This document shows positions 33,970-43,800 of a DNA stretch of 64,000 nucleotides, piece by piece. The notes beneath the pieces are model-generated. The model was not told where the DNA came from. It saw only the letters and a program-made list of their open reading frames with translations, and ran no database searches. The DNA lies in NCBI GenBank assembly GCA_036675345.1, contig JAKFFE010000019.1, forward strand, positions 372,001-436,000. Reading direction: 5' to 3'. Position 1 is the stretch's first letter; every line of letters begins with the position of its first letter. Position numbers and translations under genes: made by a program. The stretch is from JALYOC01 sp036675345 (GTDB lineage: Bacteria; Myxococcota; Myxococcia; Myxococcales; Myxococcaceae).

Positions 33970-34356
33970 TCAGATCAGGAGCGTTCGGATCTTCAGGAAC
34001 AGCGGTGGGCCCTGGGAGGACGTCCACCGGGTGGAGGGCAGGATCCAGGAGACCTGCGGGGTCTGGGGCGGCGTCACCGCGGCGACCGGAGGATGGGCCA
34101 CCTGCACCAGCCGGGTGGAGTCCGGGACCACGGTGGCGGTCAGCGCCGGGACCACATGACGCTCACAGCAGGAGGCCTCCAGCGCCGGGCCCTGCGTGGG
34201 CTGCGGATCCGGAGTCGACGACGGGCAGTGGCACGCCGCCTTCACCGGGGCCATGTTGCACAGCCGCACCAGCTGCGCCGTGCTGGCGTACGCCTGCGTG
34301 CCCGCCAGAGCGAGCAGCAGCAGCATTCGAGCCCAGCGTGTGGCGCGGTTCTTCAT
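33970..34356 (-). CDS. Small exported cysteine-containing protein in the Cus operon
   Basis: This is a 128-aa protein with a signal peptide (MLLLLALAGTQAYA). The mature part has CNMAPVKAACHC and, further on, CCERH, a Cys/His/Met set that could bind copper or silver, followed by a Pro/Thr/Val-rich tail. Its ATG shares one base with the stop of the outer-membrane channel gene (TGATG), so it is a true operon member. No family recognised; a periplasmic metal chaperone or sensor is a guess from context. Confidence 0.75.
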   Translation of the reverse strand: MKNRATRWARMLLLLALAGTQAYASTAQLVRLCNMAPVKAACHCPSSTPDPQPTQGPALEASCCERHVVPALTATVVPDSTRLVQVAHPPVAAVTPPQTPQVSWILPSTRWTSSQGPPLFLKIRTLLI

Positions 34357-35576
34357 CAGCCCTGGTCCAGCAGTGGTCCGCCGAGGATCCGCTCCAACTC
34401 TAGCCACGCCAGGCCCCGGTTCGCCAACTTCGTGGCCAGCTCGCCCTCCAGCCGCTGCAGCGCGAGCACCGCCTCCAGCAATTCCAGGAAGCCGTCCCCG
34501 CCGCTGCGGTACTCCGCCTCCGCCGACTCCACCGTCTGCCTCAGCCGGGGCAGCGCGCTCTTCTCCAGGGCAGTCAAGGCGGCGTCGGCGGCCACGGCGC
34601 GGCTCCAGGCGGAGCGCAGCTGGGCCTCGGCCATCACCGACATCGCCTCCACCTCGCGCTGGGCGGCGCGCTGCATCGCCCCCGCCATCGCCACCTCGTT
34701 TGCCTGGCGGTCGAACGACCACAGGGGGATGGAGAAGCCGACCTCACCGCCGAAGGCGCCGGTGTTCATCTGCGGCTCGTGCTGGAAGAAGACCCCGGCC
34801 ATCGGCATCGGCAGGTACATGCTGCGGGCCAGCGAACCGCGGGCCTCGGCCTCGGTCCTCATCGCCTGGGCGGAGGTGACCTCCGGGACCTTCGCGGTGC
34901 GGGCCACCAGTGAGTCCAGCGACGGCAGCGGGGTCCGCGGGGGAAGCTCCGGTCGGCCCACCGGATTGCCCTGGGGCTGGTTCCGCAGAGCGTTGATCAT
35001 CGCCGCCATCGCCAACCGCTCTGCCTCCAGGGCGGCGCGTTCGGCGCGGATCATCGCGATCTCCGCCTCGGCGCGGAGCATGGCGTGGTGGGCCGTGCGG
35101 GACCCGGTCTCGTAGCGGGCCTGGGCGGAGATCCGCATCCCCTCCAGCACCGCCAGCTGTCGGGCCAGCACCTCATCCTGCTCGTGGCTGCGCCACAGCT
35201 CGAAGAAGGCGCGGGCCGCCTCGGCGCGCGCGTCCCACACCGTGCGGGCGCCCTGCGCCTGGGACTGGGCCACCTTGGCCCGGGCCACCGACTTCTCCGG
35301 GCCGCGGCGCCAGACGAAGTCCAACGGCTGGGTGAACCGGTAGGTCAGCATCTGCCCGGAGGTCCGGCCCAGACCCTCCACCATCAGACCCAGCAGGGGA
35401 TCCTGCGCGCTGCCCGCCACTCCCACCGCGGCCTGCGCGGTCTCCACGCTCGCCTGCTGGGCCCGGACCCGCGGCGCCTGACGGCTCACCTCTTCCAGGA
35501 ACGGCTGCAGCTGCAGCGGCGCTCCCGGTTCGGCGGTGAGCAGCAAGGAGATCATCAGCGGGGCGGCGGAGATCAT
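34356..35576 (-). CDS. cusC: CusC-like TolC-family outer-membrane efflux channel
   Basis: This is a 406-aa protein from the ATG at 35576 (another ATG at 35555 is possible; neither has a ribosome site). A short signal peptide (MISLLLTAEPGA) precedes long helical coiled-coil segments typical of the outer-membrane factor family (QAPRVRAQQASVETAQAAVG, SRTAHHAMLRAEAEIAMI, SALPRLRQTVESAEAEYRSG). It is somewhat short for TolC-type channels. It forms the outer-membrane end of the tripartite metal pump and is the first gene of the efflux operon. Confidence 0.87.
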   Translation of the reverse strand: MISAAPLMISLLLTAEPGAPLQLQPFLEEVSRQAPRVRAQQASVETAQAAVGVAGSAQDPLLGLMVEGLGRTSGQMLTYRFTQPLDFVWRRGPEKSVARAKVAQSQAQGARTVWDARAEAARAFFELWRSHEQDEVLARQLAVLEGMRISAQARYETGSRTAHHAMLRAEAEIAMIRAERAALEAERLAMAAMINALRNQPQGNPVGRPELPPRTPLPSLDSLVARTAKVPEVTSAQAMRTEAEARGSLARSMYLPMPMAGVFFQHEPQMNTGAFGGEVGFSIPLWSFDRQANEVAMAGAMQRAAQREVEAMSVMAEAQLRSAWSRAVAADAALTALEKSALPRLRQTVESAEAEYRSGGDGFLELLEAVLALQRLEGELATKLANRGLAWLELERILGGPLLDQG

Positions 35577-35624
35577 GTCGGGGCCAGATACCAATCGGCG
35601 AAAGAGGATGCAGCGCGATCTGCT

Positions 35625-35639
35625 CCGCAATGTTTGCGG
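35625..35639. promoter_or_regulatory. 15-base inverted repeat upstream of the Cus operon
   Basis: CCGCAA-TGT-TTGCGG is centred 56 bases upstream of the cusC start in the 100-base gap after the GT39 gene. Its size and place suit a metal-responsive repressor or activator site. The regulator is not encoded nearby. Confidence 0.45.
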
Positions 35640-35661
35640 GGTCGTCGAAAAGGAAGACGAA

Positions 35662-35675
35662 GTCGCGCGCGCGAC
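35662..35675. other. 14-base GC palindrome after the GT39 gene
   Basis: GTCGCGCGCGCGAC is a perfect palindrome that begins one base past the GT39 stop. It could be part of a weak terminator or a second operator for the Cus operon. A stem without a loop makes it a poor hairpin, so a DNA-level role is more likely. Confidence 0.3.
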
Positions 35676-35676
35676 C

Positions 35677-37545
35677 TTACAGCGATCCCCGGTCCGCAAC
35701 TTCCGCGACCACCAGCAGGAACTTGTTGTTCACCCGCGGATCGATCGGCGTCAGCCGCCGGGCACCGGCCACCATCCGGTGCAGGACCGCGAGCCGCGAG
35801 TGCTCGACCAGGATCCACACCCGCCCCGGCTGGGAGAACAAGCGGCGCAGCTGCTCGGCCTCCTGGCCCAGCTTGATCTGCACCACCCGGTTCCGCGAGT
35901 AGAAGGTCTCGCCCTTCCAGTCCATCAGGTAGGCGGCGATCGGCTCTCCGTCCCGGCGCTGGGCGGCGTAGCGCCAGAACAGGTCGCGCTGGGTCCAGTG
36001 GTGGGACAGCTCCACCCAGTGCGACCAGGACAGCCACAGCGCGAACACCAGCGCCAGTCCGGCAAAGCCTCCGGTGGCCCACTGGCGCGCCCGCCCCAAC
36101 GCGGCCAGCAGGATCGCCGCGCCCGCCAGCAGCAGTGACAGCCCCAACGCCTCCCGTGCATCCAGGCCTGGCCAAAGTCCCGCGCTTCGGGTCCACAGGA
36201 AGTCCGGATAGGGCCGGGCGTGGTTGTAGGTGAACAGGTCCACCAGGTGGCGTGGCCGCAGGTAGAGATCCCTGGCCACCAACCCGAACAGGCTGGCCCC
36301 CAGCACCAGGGTGGCCGCCCACTCCTTCCAGTCCTCTCGCAGCAGCCGATCCACCGCCAGGCCCACCAGCACCGCCAGCCCGGGGAGCACCGGCAGCAGG
36401 TAGTGGTGGAAGCGGGTGGCGGAGCTGCTGAAGAGAGTGAAGCCCCCCACGACCCAGATCATCGCCAGCGCGGCCAACCGCTCCGCCGGAGCGGTGGCGT
36501 CGAAGCGGACCTGGCTTCCCACCCTCAGCGCCGCCGGCACCAGCGCCACCCAGGGAAAGACCGCGAAGCCTCCCTGCTCCAGGAAGTAGGCAAACGTTCC
36601 TCCGGGGGTGGTGGTGTGCACCCCGGTGGTCAGCCGGGCGAAGTGATCGTGGAGGAAGAAGCGCTGGAAGAAGGTGCGCTGCTCCAGGTCCCGGCCGTCG
36701 AACCACAGCATCGCCGCGTACCAGGGCACCGCCACCCCGGCGAAGACCGCCGCCACCGGCAGCCAGGGGATCCGCCGCAGCTCCTCTCCCAGGGACAGCC
36801 GCGGTGCGCTCCTTCCCCCCAGCCAGCGCAGATGGGGCCAAAGGCCGTCCCGGGCCAGCCCGGTGGCGAGGAGGAACGCGCCCAGGATCGCCAGCGGGAG
36901 CAACAGCCCCAGCAGTCCCTTGGCCAGGGTGGCGAGCCCCGCCGCTGCCGCCGCGCCCAGCCACCAGCGGCGGGGGTGGGCCTCCCCGGGATCGAGCAGG
37001 GCGATCGCCGACGCCGACAGCGCCAGGGTGAGCGTGGCCACGAACGGCATGTCGGTCATCGCCTGCCGGGCCACCAGCAGGTACAGCGGCATGGTGCAAA
37101 GCGCGAGGCCGGTGACCAGCCCCGCCCTCCGTGAGGCCAGCCTTCCCACCGCCTGGGACAAGGTGGCGACCGCGCCCACCGCCAGCAGCGCGAACGGCAG
37201 TCGCAGCGCCCACTCGGTGGAGCGGGAGAGCACTCCCTCCGAGGCCCCGGCCCCGGTCAGCCACAGCCCGGGGACCGAAAGCCAGAAGGTGAGCGGTGGC
37301 TTGGAGAAGAACCAGCTGTACTCCCAGAAGGGATGGATCAGGTCTCCGCGCGCCACCATCTGGCGGGCGACCTCTCCGTAGTGGGTCTCCCACGGGTCCC
37401 ACAGCCCCACGGCCCCCAGGTAGGGGAGGAACACCCCCGCCGCGAGCAGGGCGGTCAGCAACGCCACCGGGGATTCGCCGCGAACGAAGACCCGCCAGTG
37501 TCTGGACAGGGCTCCGCCGCCGCGGGAGTCAGCACGGTGGGTCAC
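35677..37545 (-). CDS. GT39-family (ArnT/dolichyl-P-mannose type) membrane glycosyltransferase
   Basis: This is a 622-aa polytopic protein with about 12 membrane spans. The acidic motif LWDPWETHYGEVARQM in the first periplasmic loop, followed by KPPLTFWLSVPGLWL and RLPFALLAVGA, marks GT39/ArnT-like enzymes, which transfer sugars from polyprenyl-phosphate carriers to lipid A, glycans or proteins at the outer face of the inner membrane. It starts with GTG at 37545, 20 bases after the anti-sigma stop, so it is probably part of the sigma/anti-sigma operon. The acceptor is unknown. Confidence 0.88.
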   Translation of the reverse strand: MTHRADSRGGGALSRHWRVFVRGESPVALLTALLAAGVFLPYLGAVGLWDPWETHYGEVARQMVARGDLIHPFWEYSWFFSKPPLTFWLSVPGLWLTGAGASEGVLSRSTEWALRLPFALLAVGAVATLSQAVGRLASRRAGLVTGLALCTMPLYLLVARQAMTDMPFVATLTLALSASAIALLDPGEAHPRRWWLGAAAAAGLATLAKGLLGLLLPLAILGAFLLATGLARDGLWPHLRWLGGRSAPRLSLGEELRRIPWLPVAAVFAGVAVPWYAAMLWFDGRDLEQRTFFQRFFLHDHFARLTTGVHTTTPGGTFAYFLEQGGFAVFPWVALVPAALRVGSQVRFDATAPAERLAALAMIWVVGGFTLFSSSATRFHHYLLPVLPGLAVLVGLAVDRLLREDWKEWAATLVLGASLFGLVARDLYLRPRHLVDLFTYNHARPYPDFLWTRSAGLWPGLDAREALGLSLLLAGAAILLAALGRARQWATGGFAGLALVFALWLSWSHWVELSHHWTQRDLFWRYAAQRRDGEPIAAYLMDWKGETFYSRNRVVQIKLGQEAEQLRRLFSQPGRVWILVEHSRLAVLHRMVAGARRLTPIDPRVNNKFLLVVAEVADRGSL

Positions 37546-37565
37546 CGGACGCTCGTGGGTTGGGG

Positions 37566-38027
37566 TTAGGGCGTTCCGTGCGCGGAGGGAGTCTCCACGT
37601 CACCGACCGCTGCCATCATCAGGAGGGCGCCGCCGTCCACTGCCACCCCGGCGCAGGGGACGTCGGTGCCCGCCGTGGGCTCCGGCGCCATCGCCGGAAG
37701 CACGGCCAACACCAGGGCGAGCACCGCGCCGCCGGCCAGCGCCCGCCAGGCGCGAGAGGTCGGCACCGGCGCCTCCTCGGGGAGGGCCCGCCAGGCGCGG
37801 GAGGTGGGCACTGGCGCATCCTCGGGGAGGACCTTGAAGTGCGGGATGGCGGAGGTTCCGCACCGCTGCTCACGGAACAGCGCCTGCACCGCAAGCTCCA
37901 GGTGGGCCTCGCGCTCCACTGCCGCCGCGCATTCCGCGCAGACGTCCACGTGCGGCTCCCACCGCGTCAGGTCCCCTTCCCCCCTCACCAACCAGGAGAG
38001 CTGTTCCGCCGAGAGGTGCGCGCTCAT
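37566..38027 (-). CDS. Zinc-finger-type membrane anti-sigma factor with a tandem internal repeat
   Basis: This is a 153-aa protein starting at the ATG at 38027, which overlaps the sigma stop as ATGA. The N-terminal domain has the ZAS motif HVDVCAEC. The middle contains LPEDAPVPTSRAWRA followed directly by LPEEAPVPTSRAWRA. One membrane span follows (AGGAVLALVLAVLPAMA), then a short periplasmic tail with one Cys. It should hold the adjacent ECF factor at the membrane until a signal arrives. The duplicated stretch lies between the sigma-binding domain and the membrane. Confidence 0.83.
   Translation of the reverse strand: MSAHLSAEQLSWLVRGEGDLTRWEPHVDVCAECAAAVEREAHLELAVQALFREQRCGTSAIPHFKVLPEDAPVPTSRAWRALPEEAPVPTSRAWRALAGGAVLALVLAVLPAMAPEPTAGTDVPCAGVAVDGGALLMMAAVGDVETPSAHGTP
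37741..37830. repeat. 45-base tandem duplication inside the anti-sigma gene
   Basis: 37741-37785 and 37786-37830 are two direct copies of a 45-base unit differing at only four positions. The unit keeps frame and encodes the 15-residue repeat next to the membrane span. Confidence 0.9.
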
Positions 38028-38566
38028 TCTCCGTCCTCCAGCGCGGTGCGCAGCCTGGCCCGCACCTCGCACAGGGTCTGGCGAAAGCGCTGAAGCGAGA
38101 CGCCCAGCCTCCGGGCCAGGACCGCCTGGGGAAGCTCGGGGTGCTGATAGGAGGCCGCGAACAGCTCCCGGGCCCGGGGGGAACAGTGGTCCAGGGCCTC
38201 CTCCACCCGGCGAAGCTGCTGACGTCCCTCCGCCCGCCGCTCGGGGGACGCCGAGAGATCCACCGCCTGCAGCGCCTGCTCCAGCGGCGCGGCGCGGCCG
38301 GCGGTCCTGCCCTCCCTCCGCTCCAGCAACGCGGCGTGGGCGATCACCAGCCCGGGCAGCTCCAGCACCGGGAGGCGTCCGTGGCGCCAGCTCTCGTAGA
38401 GCCCGCTCCAGGCGTCGGCGGCCAGCTCCCGGGCCCGGGTGGGCCGCACTCCCCGTGCGAACAGGGCCAGCAGCACTGCCCGTTCGTGGGTCCGGATCAG
38501 CGCGTCCCAGTCGGCGTCCGGCGCCGGAGGGGAGACCGCTTCCTGGAGGGGAGAACCTTCGATCAC
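38024..38566 (-). CDS. ECF-like sigma factor
   Basis: This is a 180-aa protein starting with GTG. Region-2-like helices lie at about residues 15-85 (DALIRTHERAVLLALFARGV, AWSGLYESWRHGRLPVLELP) and region 4 at about 120-175 (LDHCSPRARELFAASYQHPE, LARRLGVSLQRFRQTLCEVR). It is more divergent than the other sigma factor in the window, but the translational coupling with a ZAS anti-sigma supports the call. Its targets probably include the downstream GT39 gene. Confidence 0.8.
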   Translation of the reverse strand: MIEGSPLQEAVSPPAPDADWDALIRTHERAVLLALFARGVRPTRARELAADAWSGLYESWRHGRLPVLELPGLVIAHAALLERREGRTAGRAAPLEQALQAVDLSASPERRAEGRQQLRRVEEALDHCSPRARELFAASYQHPELPQAVLARRLGVSLQRFRQTLCEVRARLRTALEDGE

Positions 38567-38619
38567 GGGTCAAGAACGCGCGGGAGCCCCCAGCATATCG
38601 GTGGGCCCCCGACAGATGG

Positions 38620-38649
38620 CCAACGCCTGCCCCTTTCCGATTCGTTTCC
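38620..38649 (-). promoter_or_regulatory. Possible ECF-type promoter of the sigma/anti-sigma operon
   Basis: On the minus strand GGAAAC (38649-38644) and GCGTTG (38626-38621) are spaced by 17 bases, resembling autoregulated ECF promoters (GGAAC/CGTT). It lies about 55 bases upstream of the sigma GTG, in the region divergent with tamA. The match is weak. Confidence 0.25.
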
Positions 38650-38679
38650 CTGGACCCGGGGTGCGCTAGAAGCAGAGCC

Positions 38680-40821
38680 GTGAAGTGGTTCCTGTCCCTA
38701 CCCCGCCCCCTGTCGCGGAGGTCTGTTCTCCCTCCGACCACGGTGGGAGGAGCCCTCTGCTGTCTGCTCCTGCTGGCCTGCGCCACCGATGAGGGCGGCA
38801 CCCGGGCCACCGGTCCGGTGATCGAGAAGATCGAGATCGAAGGCACCGACCAGCTGGATGCCGACGACATCAAGGCGAAGATCCTCACCAGCGAGTCGGC
38901 CTGGTACTCGTTCCTGCCCTTCACCGAGAAGGAGCGGCTGGATCCCAACGCGTGGCAGGCGGACCTGCGCCGGATCGAACGGTTCTACGAGGCGCAGGGC
39001 TACTACCAGGCGGAGGTGCTGGAGGATCAGATCGTCCCCCAGGGGACGGACGCGGTGTCGCTGGTGGTCCGCGTCAAGGAGGGGATGCCCACCACCATCG
39101 GCGAGCTGAAGCTCACCGGCCTGGAAGACCTGCCCGCCGACGTCCGCGCGCGGGCCACCGAGGAGCTGCCCCTGCAGGTGGGGGAGATCTTCTACGAGGA
39201 GTCGTGGGCCGGGGTGAAGGGGCTGCTCACCTCCCGTCTCCGGGAGGACGGCTACGCGGAGGCCTCCGTCCAGGGCTCGGTGGAGGTGGACCTGGCGACT
39301 TTGAAGGCCAAGGTCTCGCTCACCGTCGCGCCCGGGCAGCGCTTCAAGTTCGGGAACATCTTCGTGGCCGCCGGCGCCCGCCCCAAGGTGCCCCAGAAGA
39401 TGATCATCGCCCAGGTGCAGGAGGAGGTGGTGCCGGGCACCCAGTACTCCGAGAGCGACCTGGTGGATGGCCAGGCCCGCGTGTTCCAGATGGGGGTGTT
39501 CGGCGCGGTGAAGGTCAACCGCGGAGCGCCGGACCGCGAGGCGGGCACGGTGCCGGTGGTGGTGGACGTGCGCGAGGCGCCGTTCCACACCATCAAGCTG
39601 GGCGCCGGCGGTGGCGTGGACCAGGCCCGCAACGAGATCCGGGCGGTGGCCGAGTACACCGACCGCAACTTCTTCGGCGGCCTGCGGCGACTGACCACCC
39701 GCGCCAAGGTCGGCTACGCGTTCATCCCCAACGTGGTGGCGGTGGGCTCGGGGACCTCCACCCAGCACGGGGTGATTTTGGACTCGCTGGCGGAGCTGGA
39801 ACAGCCCAGCTTCTTCTCCAACAACCTCCGCGCCCAGACCTCGGTGGGACTGGAGCGGGGCATCGAACCGGCCTACAGCTTCTACGGGGGCCGGGCCAAG
39901 GCGGGGTTGATCTGGCAGCCGCACCCCTCGTTCTCCGTCTTCCCCTCCTTCAACTTCGAGGGCTATCTGCTCACCGGCCAGGCCCGGCTGGGCAGCAACT
40001 CCACCTCGCTGGTCACCGGGTGTGAGAACCCCAAGGGACTGGCGGACGTGGTGGACGCCCGCTGCGACCTGTTCTTGACCTACCTGGAACAGACCGCCCA
40101 GTGGGACCGCCGGGACGATCCGCTGGATCCCCGGCAGGGCTACTTCATGGCCCTCTCGCTGCAGCAGGCGGGGCTGACCGACTTCACCTACCTGCGCCTG
40201 GTCCCGGACGTCCGCGGCTACTACAGCTTCCTGGACAACAAGCTGACCGTGGCCGGGAAGATCCGGCTGGGCTCGCTGTATCCCTTCAAGAAGAACCTCA
40301 GCCAGGGCGAGCCGGACGACTCACCGATCATCAACCGCTTCTTCTCCGGAGGCGGCAACTCCCACCGCGGCTTCAACAACCGCCGACTCTCCCCGATGCA
40401 GATCGTCCCCCACAGCCTCAAGGACTCGGCCGACGCGCTGGGCGAGACCGTCCCCGTCGGGGGCAATGGCCTGGTGGAGAGCTCGCTGGAGCTCCGCTAC
40501 AACCTCACCGGCAACGTGGTGCTGGCCACCTTCCTGGACGCGGGGATGGTCACCCGGGAGAGCCTGGACTTCGGCCGCATCCCCGGCAACCTGCAGTACG
40601 CGGTGGGGATCGGTCTGCGCTACCGCACCCTGGTGGGGCCGATCCGGATCGACCTGGCGCGCCGGCTTCCCGGGGGGCCCCCGCTGCAGATCACCAACCC
40701 GGGCCAGGCCTACCCGTCCGACAGCAGCTGCTTTGGACTCTTCGGCTCCTCCGGCACCGGCTTCTCCGGCGCGCCGGAGGGGCTGTGCACCTTCCACCTC
40801 TCCATCGGCGAGGCCTTCTAG
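38680..40821 (+). CDS. tamA: TamA-like Omp85 outer-membrane protein with lipobox
   Basis: This is a 713-aa protein starting with GTG. The N-terminus has a signal sequence ending LLLLACATDEGG, a good lipobox (Cys34), which is unusual for an Omp85 protein. POTRA-like domains fill about residues 45-300 (ERFYEAQGYYQAEVLEDQ, RLREDGYAEASV). The C-terminal barrel carries the hallmark loop-6 motif GNSHRGFNNRRLSP and ends in a beta-signal LSIGEAF with terminal Phe. tamB follows after 3 bases, so the TamA role (insertion or secretion at the outer membrane, or phospholipid traffic with TamB) is more likely than BamA. Confidence 0.9.
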   Translation: MKWFLSLPRPLSRRSVLPPTTVGGALCCLLLLACATDEGGTRATGPVIEKIEIEGTDQLDADDIKAKILTSESAWYSFLPFTEKERLDPNAWQADLRRIERFYEAQGYYQAEVLEDQIVPQGTDAVSLVVRVKEGMPTTIGELKLTGLEDLPADVRARATEELPLQVGEIFYEESWAGVKGLLTSRLREDGYAEASVQGSVEVDLATLKAKVSLTVAPGQRFKFGNIFVAAGARPKVPQKMIIAQVQEEVVPGTQYSESDLVDGQARVFQMGVFGAVKVNRGAPDREAGTVPVVVDVREAPFHTIKLGAGGGVDQARNEIRAVAEYTDRNFFGGLRRLTTRAKVGYAFIPNVVAVGSGTSTQHGVILDSLAELEQPSFFSNNLRAQTSVGLERGIEPAYSFYGGRAKAGLIWQPHPSFSVFPSFNFEGYLLTGQARLGSNSTSLVTGCENPKGLADVVDARCDLFLTYLEQTAQWDRRDDPLDPRQGYFMALSLQQAGLTDFTYLRLVPDVRGYYSFLDNKLTVAGKIRLGSLYPFKKNLSQGEPDDSPIINRFFSGGGNSHRGFNNRRLSPMQIVPHSLKDSADALGETVPVGGNGLVESSLELRYNLTGNVVLATFLDAGMVTRESLDFGRIPGNLQYAVGIGLRYRTLVGPIRIDLARRLPGGPPLQITNPGQAYPSDSSCFGLFGSSGTGFSGAPEGLCTFHLSIGEAF

Positions 40822-40824
40822 GCC

Positions 40825-43800
40825 ATGGAACCGCAGTCTCCTCCCCAGGCCCCCTCTCCCCGACGCCGCCGCTGGCCGCGACGGGTGGCCTTCGTCCTCC
40901 TCGGCTTGCTGGCCCTGCTGGTGCTGCTGCTGGGCGGCGCCCTGCTGTACGTGAACTCCTCGAGCGGCGAGGAGCGGATCCGCAACCTGGTGGTGGAGGG
41001 AGCCAACGGGGCCCTGCAGGGCAAGCTGGGCTGGGAGAGCCTGGAGGTGCAGGGTGACCGCTTCGTGTTCCGCGGGCTCAAGCTGTTCGACCCCGAAGGC
41101 AAGCTGGTGGCGGAGATCGAACGGGTGGAGGTGGAGCTGGCGTTTCGCGCCCTGCTGCGCAAGCGGCTGGTGATCAGCGAGGCGCTGCTGTTCCGGCCCC
41201 GGCTGTACCTGGTCCAGGACGAGCGCGGGCTGAACCTGAGCCGGGCGATCGCCTCCCGCAATCCCTCCACCGAGGAGACCGCCACCGGGGGCGAGGTGTT
41301 CGTCCAGGTGGACTCGCTGGTGATGGAGCAGGGCCATCTGGACTTCGTCCAGCAGGGGGAGGAGGCGGATCTCCACCTGCAGTTCGACGGGCTGACCGCC
41401 CAGGGCGACGCCACCTACGCCACCGCCGGACAGCGGATCGAGGCGAACCTGGAGCTGGCCGGACGGTCGATCCATCCGGTGGAGGGGCCGCTGAGCTCCC
41501 GGGTGGGCGTGAAGCTGGCCGGACTCAACGGCGGCGGCGACCTGCGGGTGGAGCTGCCCGGCCTGGTGCTGGACAGCCACGCGGACTTGAAGGGGCTGGC
41601 CTCCGGGCACCTGACGCTGCGGGAGCTGAAGCTGTCTCCCCAGACCGCGCGGGCGTTTGTGCCCTCCTATCCGGTGAAGGCCCCGGTGGGGGTGACCGGC
41701 GAGGTGGAGAAGCAGGGCGACCAGCTGAAGTTCACCCTGGAGGGGACGGCGGGGAGTGGGACCCTGGGCGCCCGGGGCACCGCGGATCTGGCGACGCTGC
41801 GCTCGGAGGGGATCACCCTCACCGGCCGCGGGCTCAACCTGGAGGAGCTGATGGACAACGCTCCCTCCACCCAGCTGTCGGTGGACCTCTTCGCCAAGGG
41901 CGGCGGCACCTCGCTGGAGACCCTGGACGGCGAGCTGACCCTGCAGATCCCGCCCTCGCGGGTGGAGGGGGAACCGCTGGGGCCGATCCACCTGGAGGCC
42001 AGCGCCCGCGGCGGCCGGTTCCAGGTCCCCCGGTTGAGCGCGGTGCTGCCCGGGGTGCAGCTGCGGGCCTCCGGCGGCGGAACCCTGGACCAGCTGACGG
42101 CGCGCGGAACGCTCCAGGTCTCGGACCTCTCCCGGCTGGGCAAGACCCTGGGGCGGATCGGCCAGGCCCAGCCGCCGGAGCTCTCCGGCAGCGGATCCCT
42201 GAACTTCTCGGTGAGCGGCCCGGCCAGCGCCCCGGGGGTGAAGCTGGACGGTGCCTTCCCCACCCTGCGCTACCAGGACTCCTCGCTGCGCGAGCTCACC
42301 GTGGAGGCCCAGATCCCGGACCTGACCCGCCCCCTGGACTCGGAGGGCACCCTGGGGGTGTCCTACCTCTCCGCCGGGGACCGGGTGTTCCGCAACCTCC
42401 GGGCCCAGGTGCGCAGCCGGGCCCAGGAGTTCCGGCTGGACCTGGTCACAGGCGGGGCCATCGATCTCCACCTGCTGGCAGTGGGGACCCGGGACCCGGA
42501 CTCGAGAGGGATGTCGTTGAACACCTTGACCCTGGACTACCCGGAGGCCTCCTGGAGCCTGACCCAGCCGGCCCGGCTGGGGTTCCGCGAGGAGGAGGTC
42601 CGGATCCAGGGGCTCCAGCTCCGCGCCGATCGGCAACTGCTGGCGGTGGACGGCTCGCTGCGCGGTCAGCGGGTGGAGGCCCAGATCCAGCTGGAGCAGT
42701 TCGACCTGGGGCGGATCCCCAAGATCGCGGTCGATCCTTCGCTGGCCCTGGCCGGGCGGGTGGACCTGCAGCTGTCCGCCCGGGGCACCCTGAAGAGCCC
42801 CACCGCGGAGGGCACGCTGCAGCTGACCGACGGCGGCTTCAAGGACTACCGGAAGCTGGGCCTGTCGCTGACGGGCGCCTACGCCAAGGACCGGGCCACC
42901 GGGCAGCTGAGCGCCCAGAGCGAGATCGCCAACCTCCGCGCCACCTTCGAGGTGCCGGTGCAGGGGCTGCTGCGCCGACGCAACGACCCGCTGCTGTTGA
43001 CCCTGGACGTGGAGGAGACCGCGCTGCAGCCGGCGCTCAAGGCGCTGGGCCGCCCGGAGACCGCCCAGGGTCGGGCCGGGGCGCAGCTGGTGCTCACCGG
43101 CAGCGCCCGCGAGCCGCTGCTGGCGCTGCACCTGTGGGGCCGGGAGATCCGGATCAACGAGTATCCCCCCCGGCCGCTGGAGAACGCCGACTTCGACCTG
43201 CGGATGCAGAGCGCGCTGGAGGACCGGGTCAACGCCCAGATCGACCTCAGCTCGCTGGGGGTGAGCGGGCGGATCGATCTGCGCACCCCGTTCACCCTGG
43301 GCGAGGTGATGGCCAAGCCTCCCACCGCCGAACAGCTGATGATCACCCCGGTGGAGCTGGACATCGCCCTGCTGCGGGTGCCGCTGCGGCTGCTGGCCGC
43401 CGCCGGCGCGCCGCGGCTGGGAGGCTACGCCCAGGTCCGGGCCGAGGTCCGGGGCACCGCCCGGGCGCCCACCGTCAACGCCCAGGTGGAGGTGCACCAG
43501 GCGGGGATGAGGGGCGCCACCCCGCTGGATGGGAGCCTGACCCTGGTGGCGGATGACCAGCGGATCGAGCTGGGGATGGAGGCCCACCGGGCGGACCGCA
43601 AGCTGCTGGAGGTGGTGGCCGCGATCAGCGCTCCGCTGGCCAGGCTGTTCGAGGGCCGGGCCCTGGGGGAGATCCCCTTGCAGATGAAGGGGGTGCTGCA
43701 CCCGCTGTCGCTCTCCGAATTGCAGCCCAAGCCGCGGGACGAGGAGGAGCAGGCCAAGCAGGCCTCCGGGGTGGTGCTGGCGCGCTGGGACGCGGCCGGC

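Noticed and set aside
38680..40821. Assignment of the Omp85 protein as BamA
   Set aside because: The gene is directly followed by a tamB-type gene, which fits TamA better. BamA is normally found near skp/lpx genes, which are absent here.
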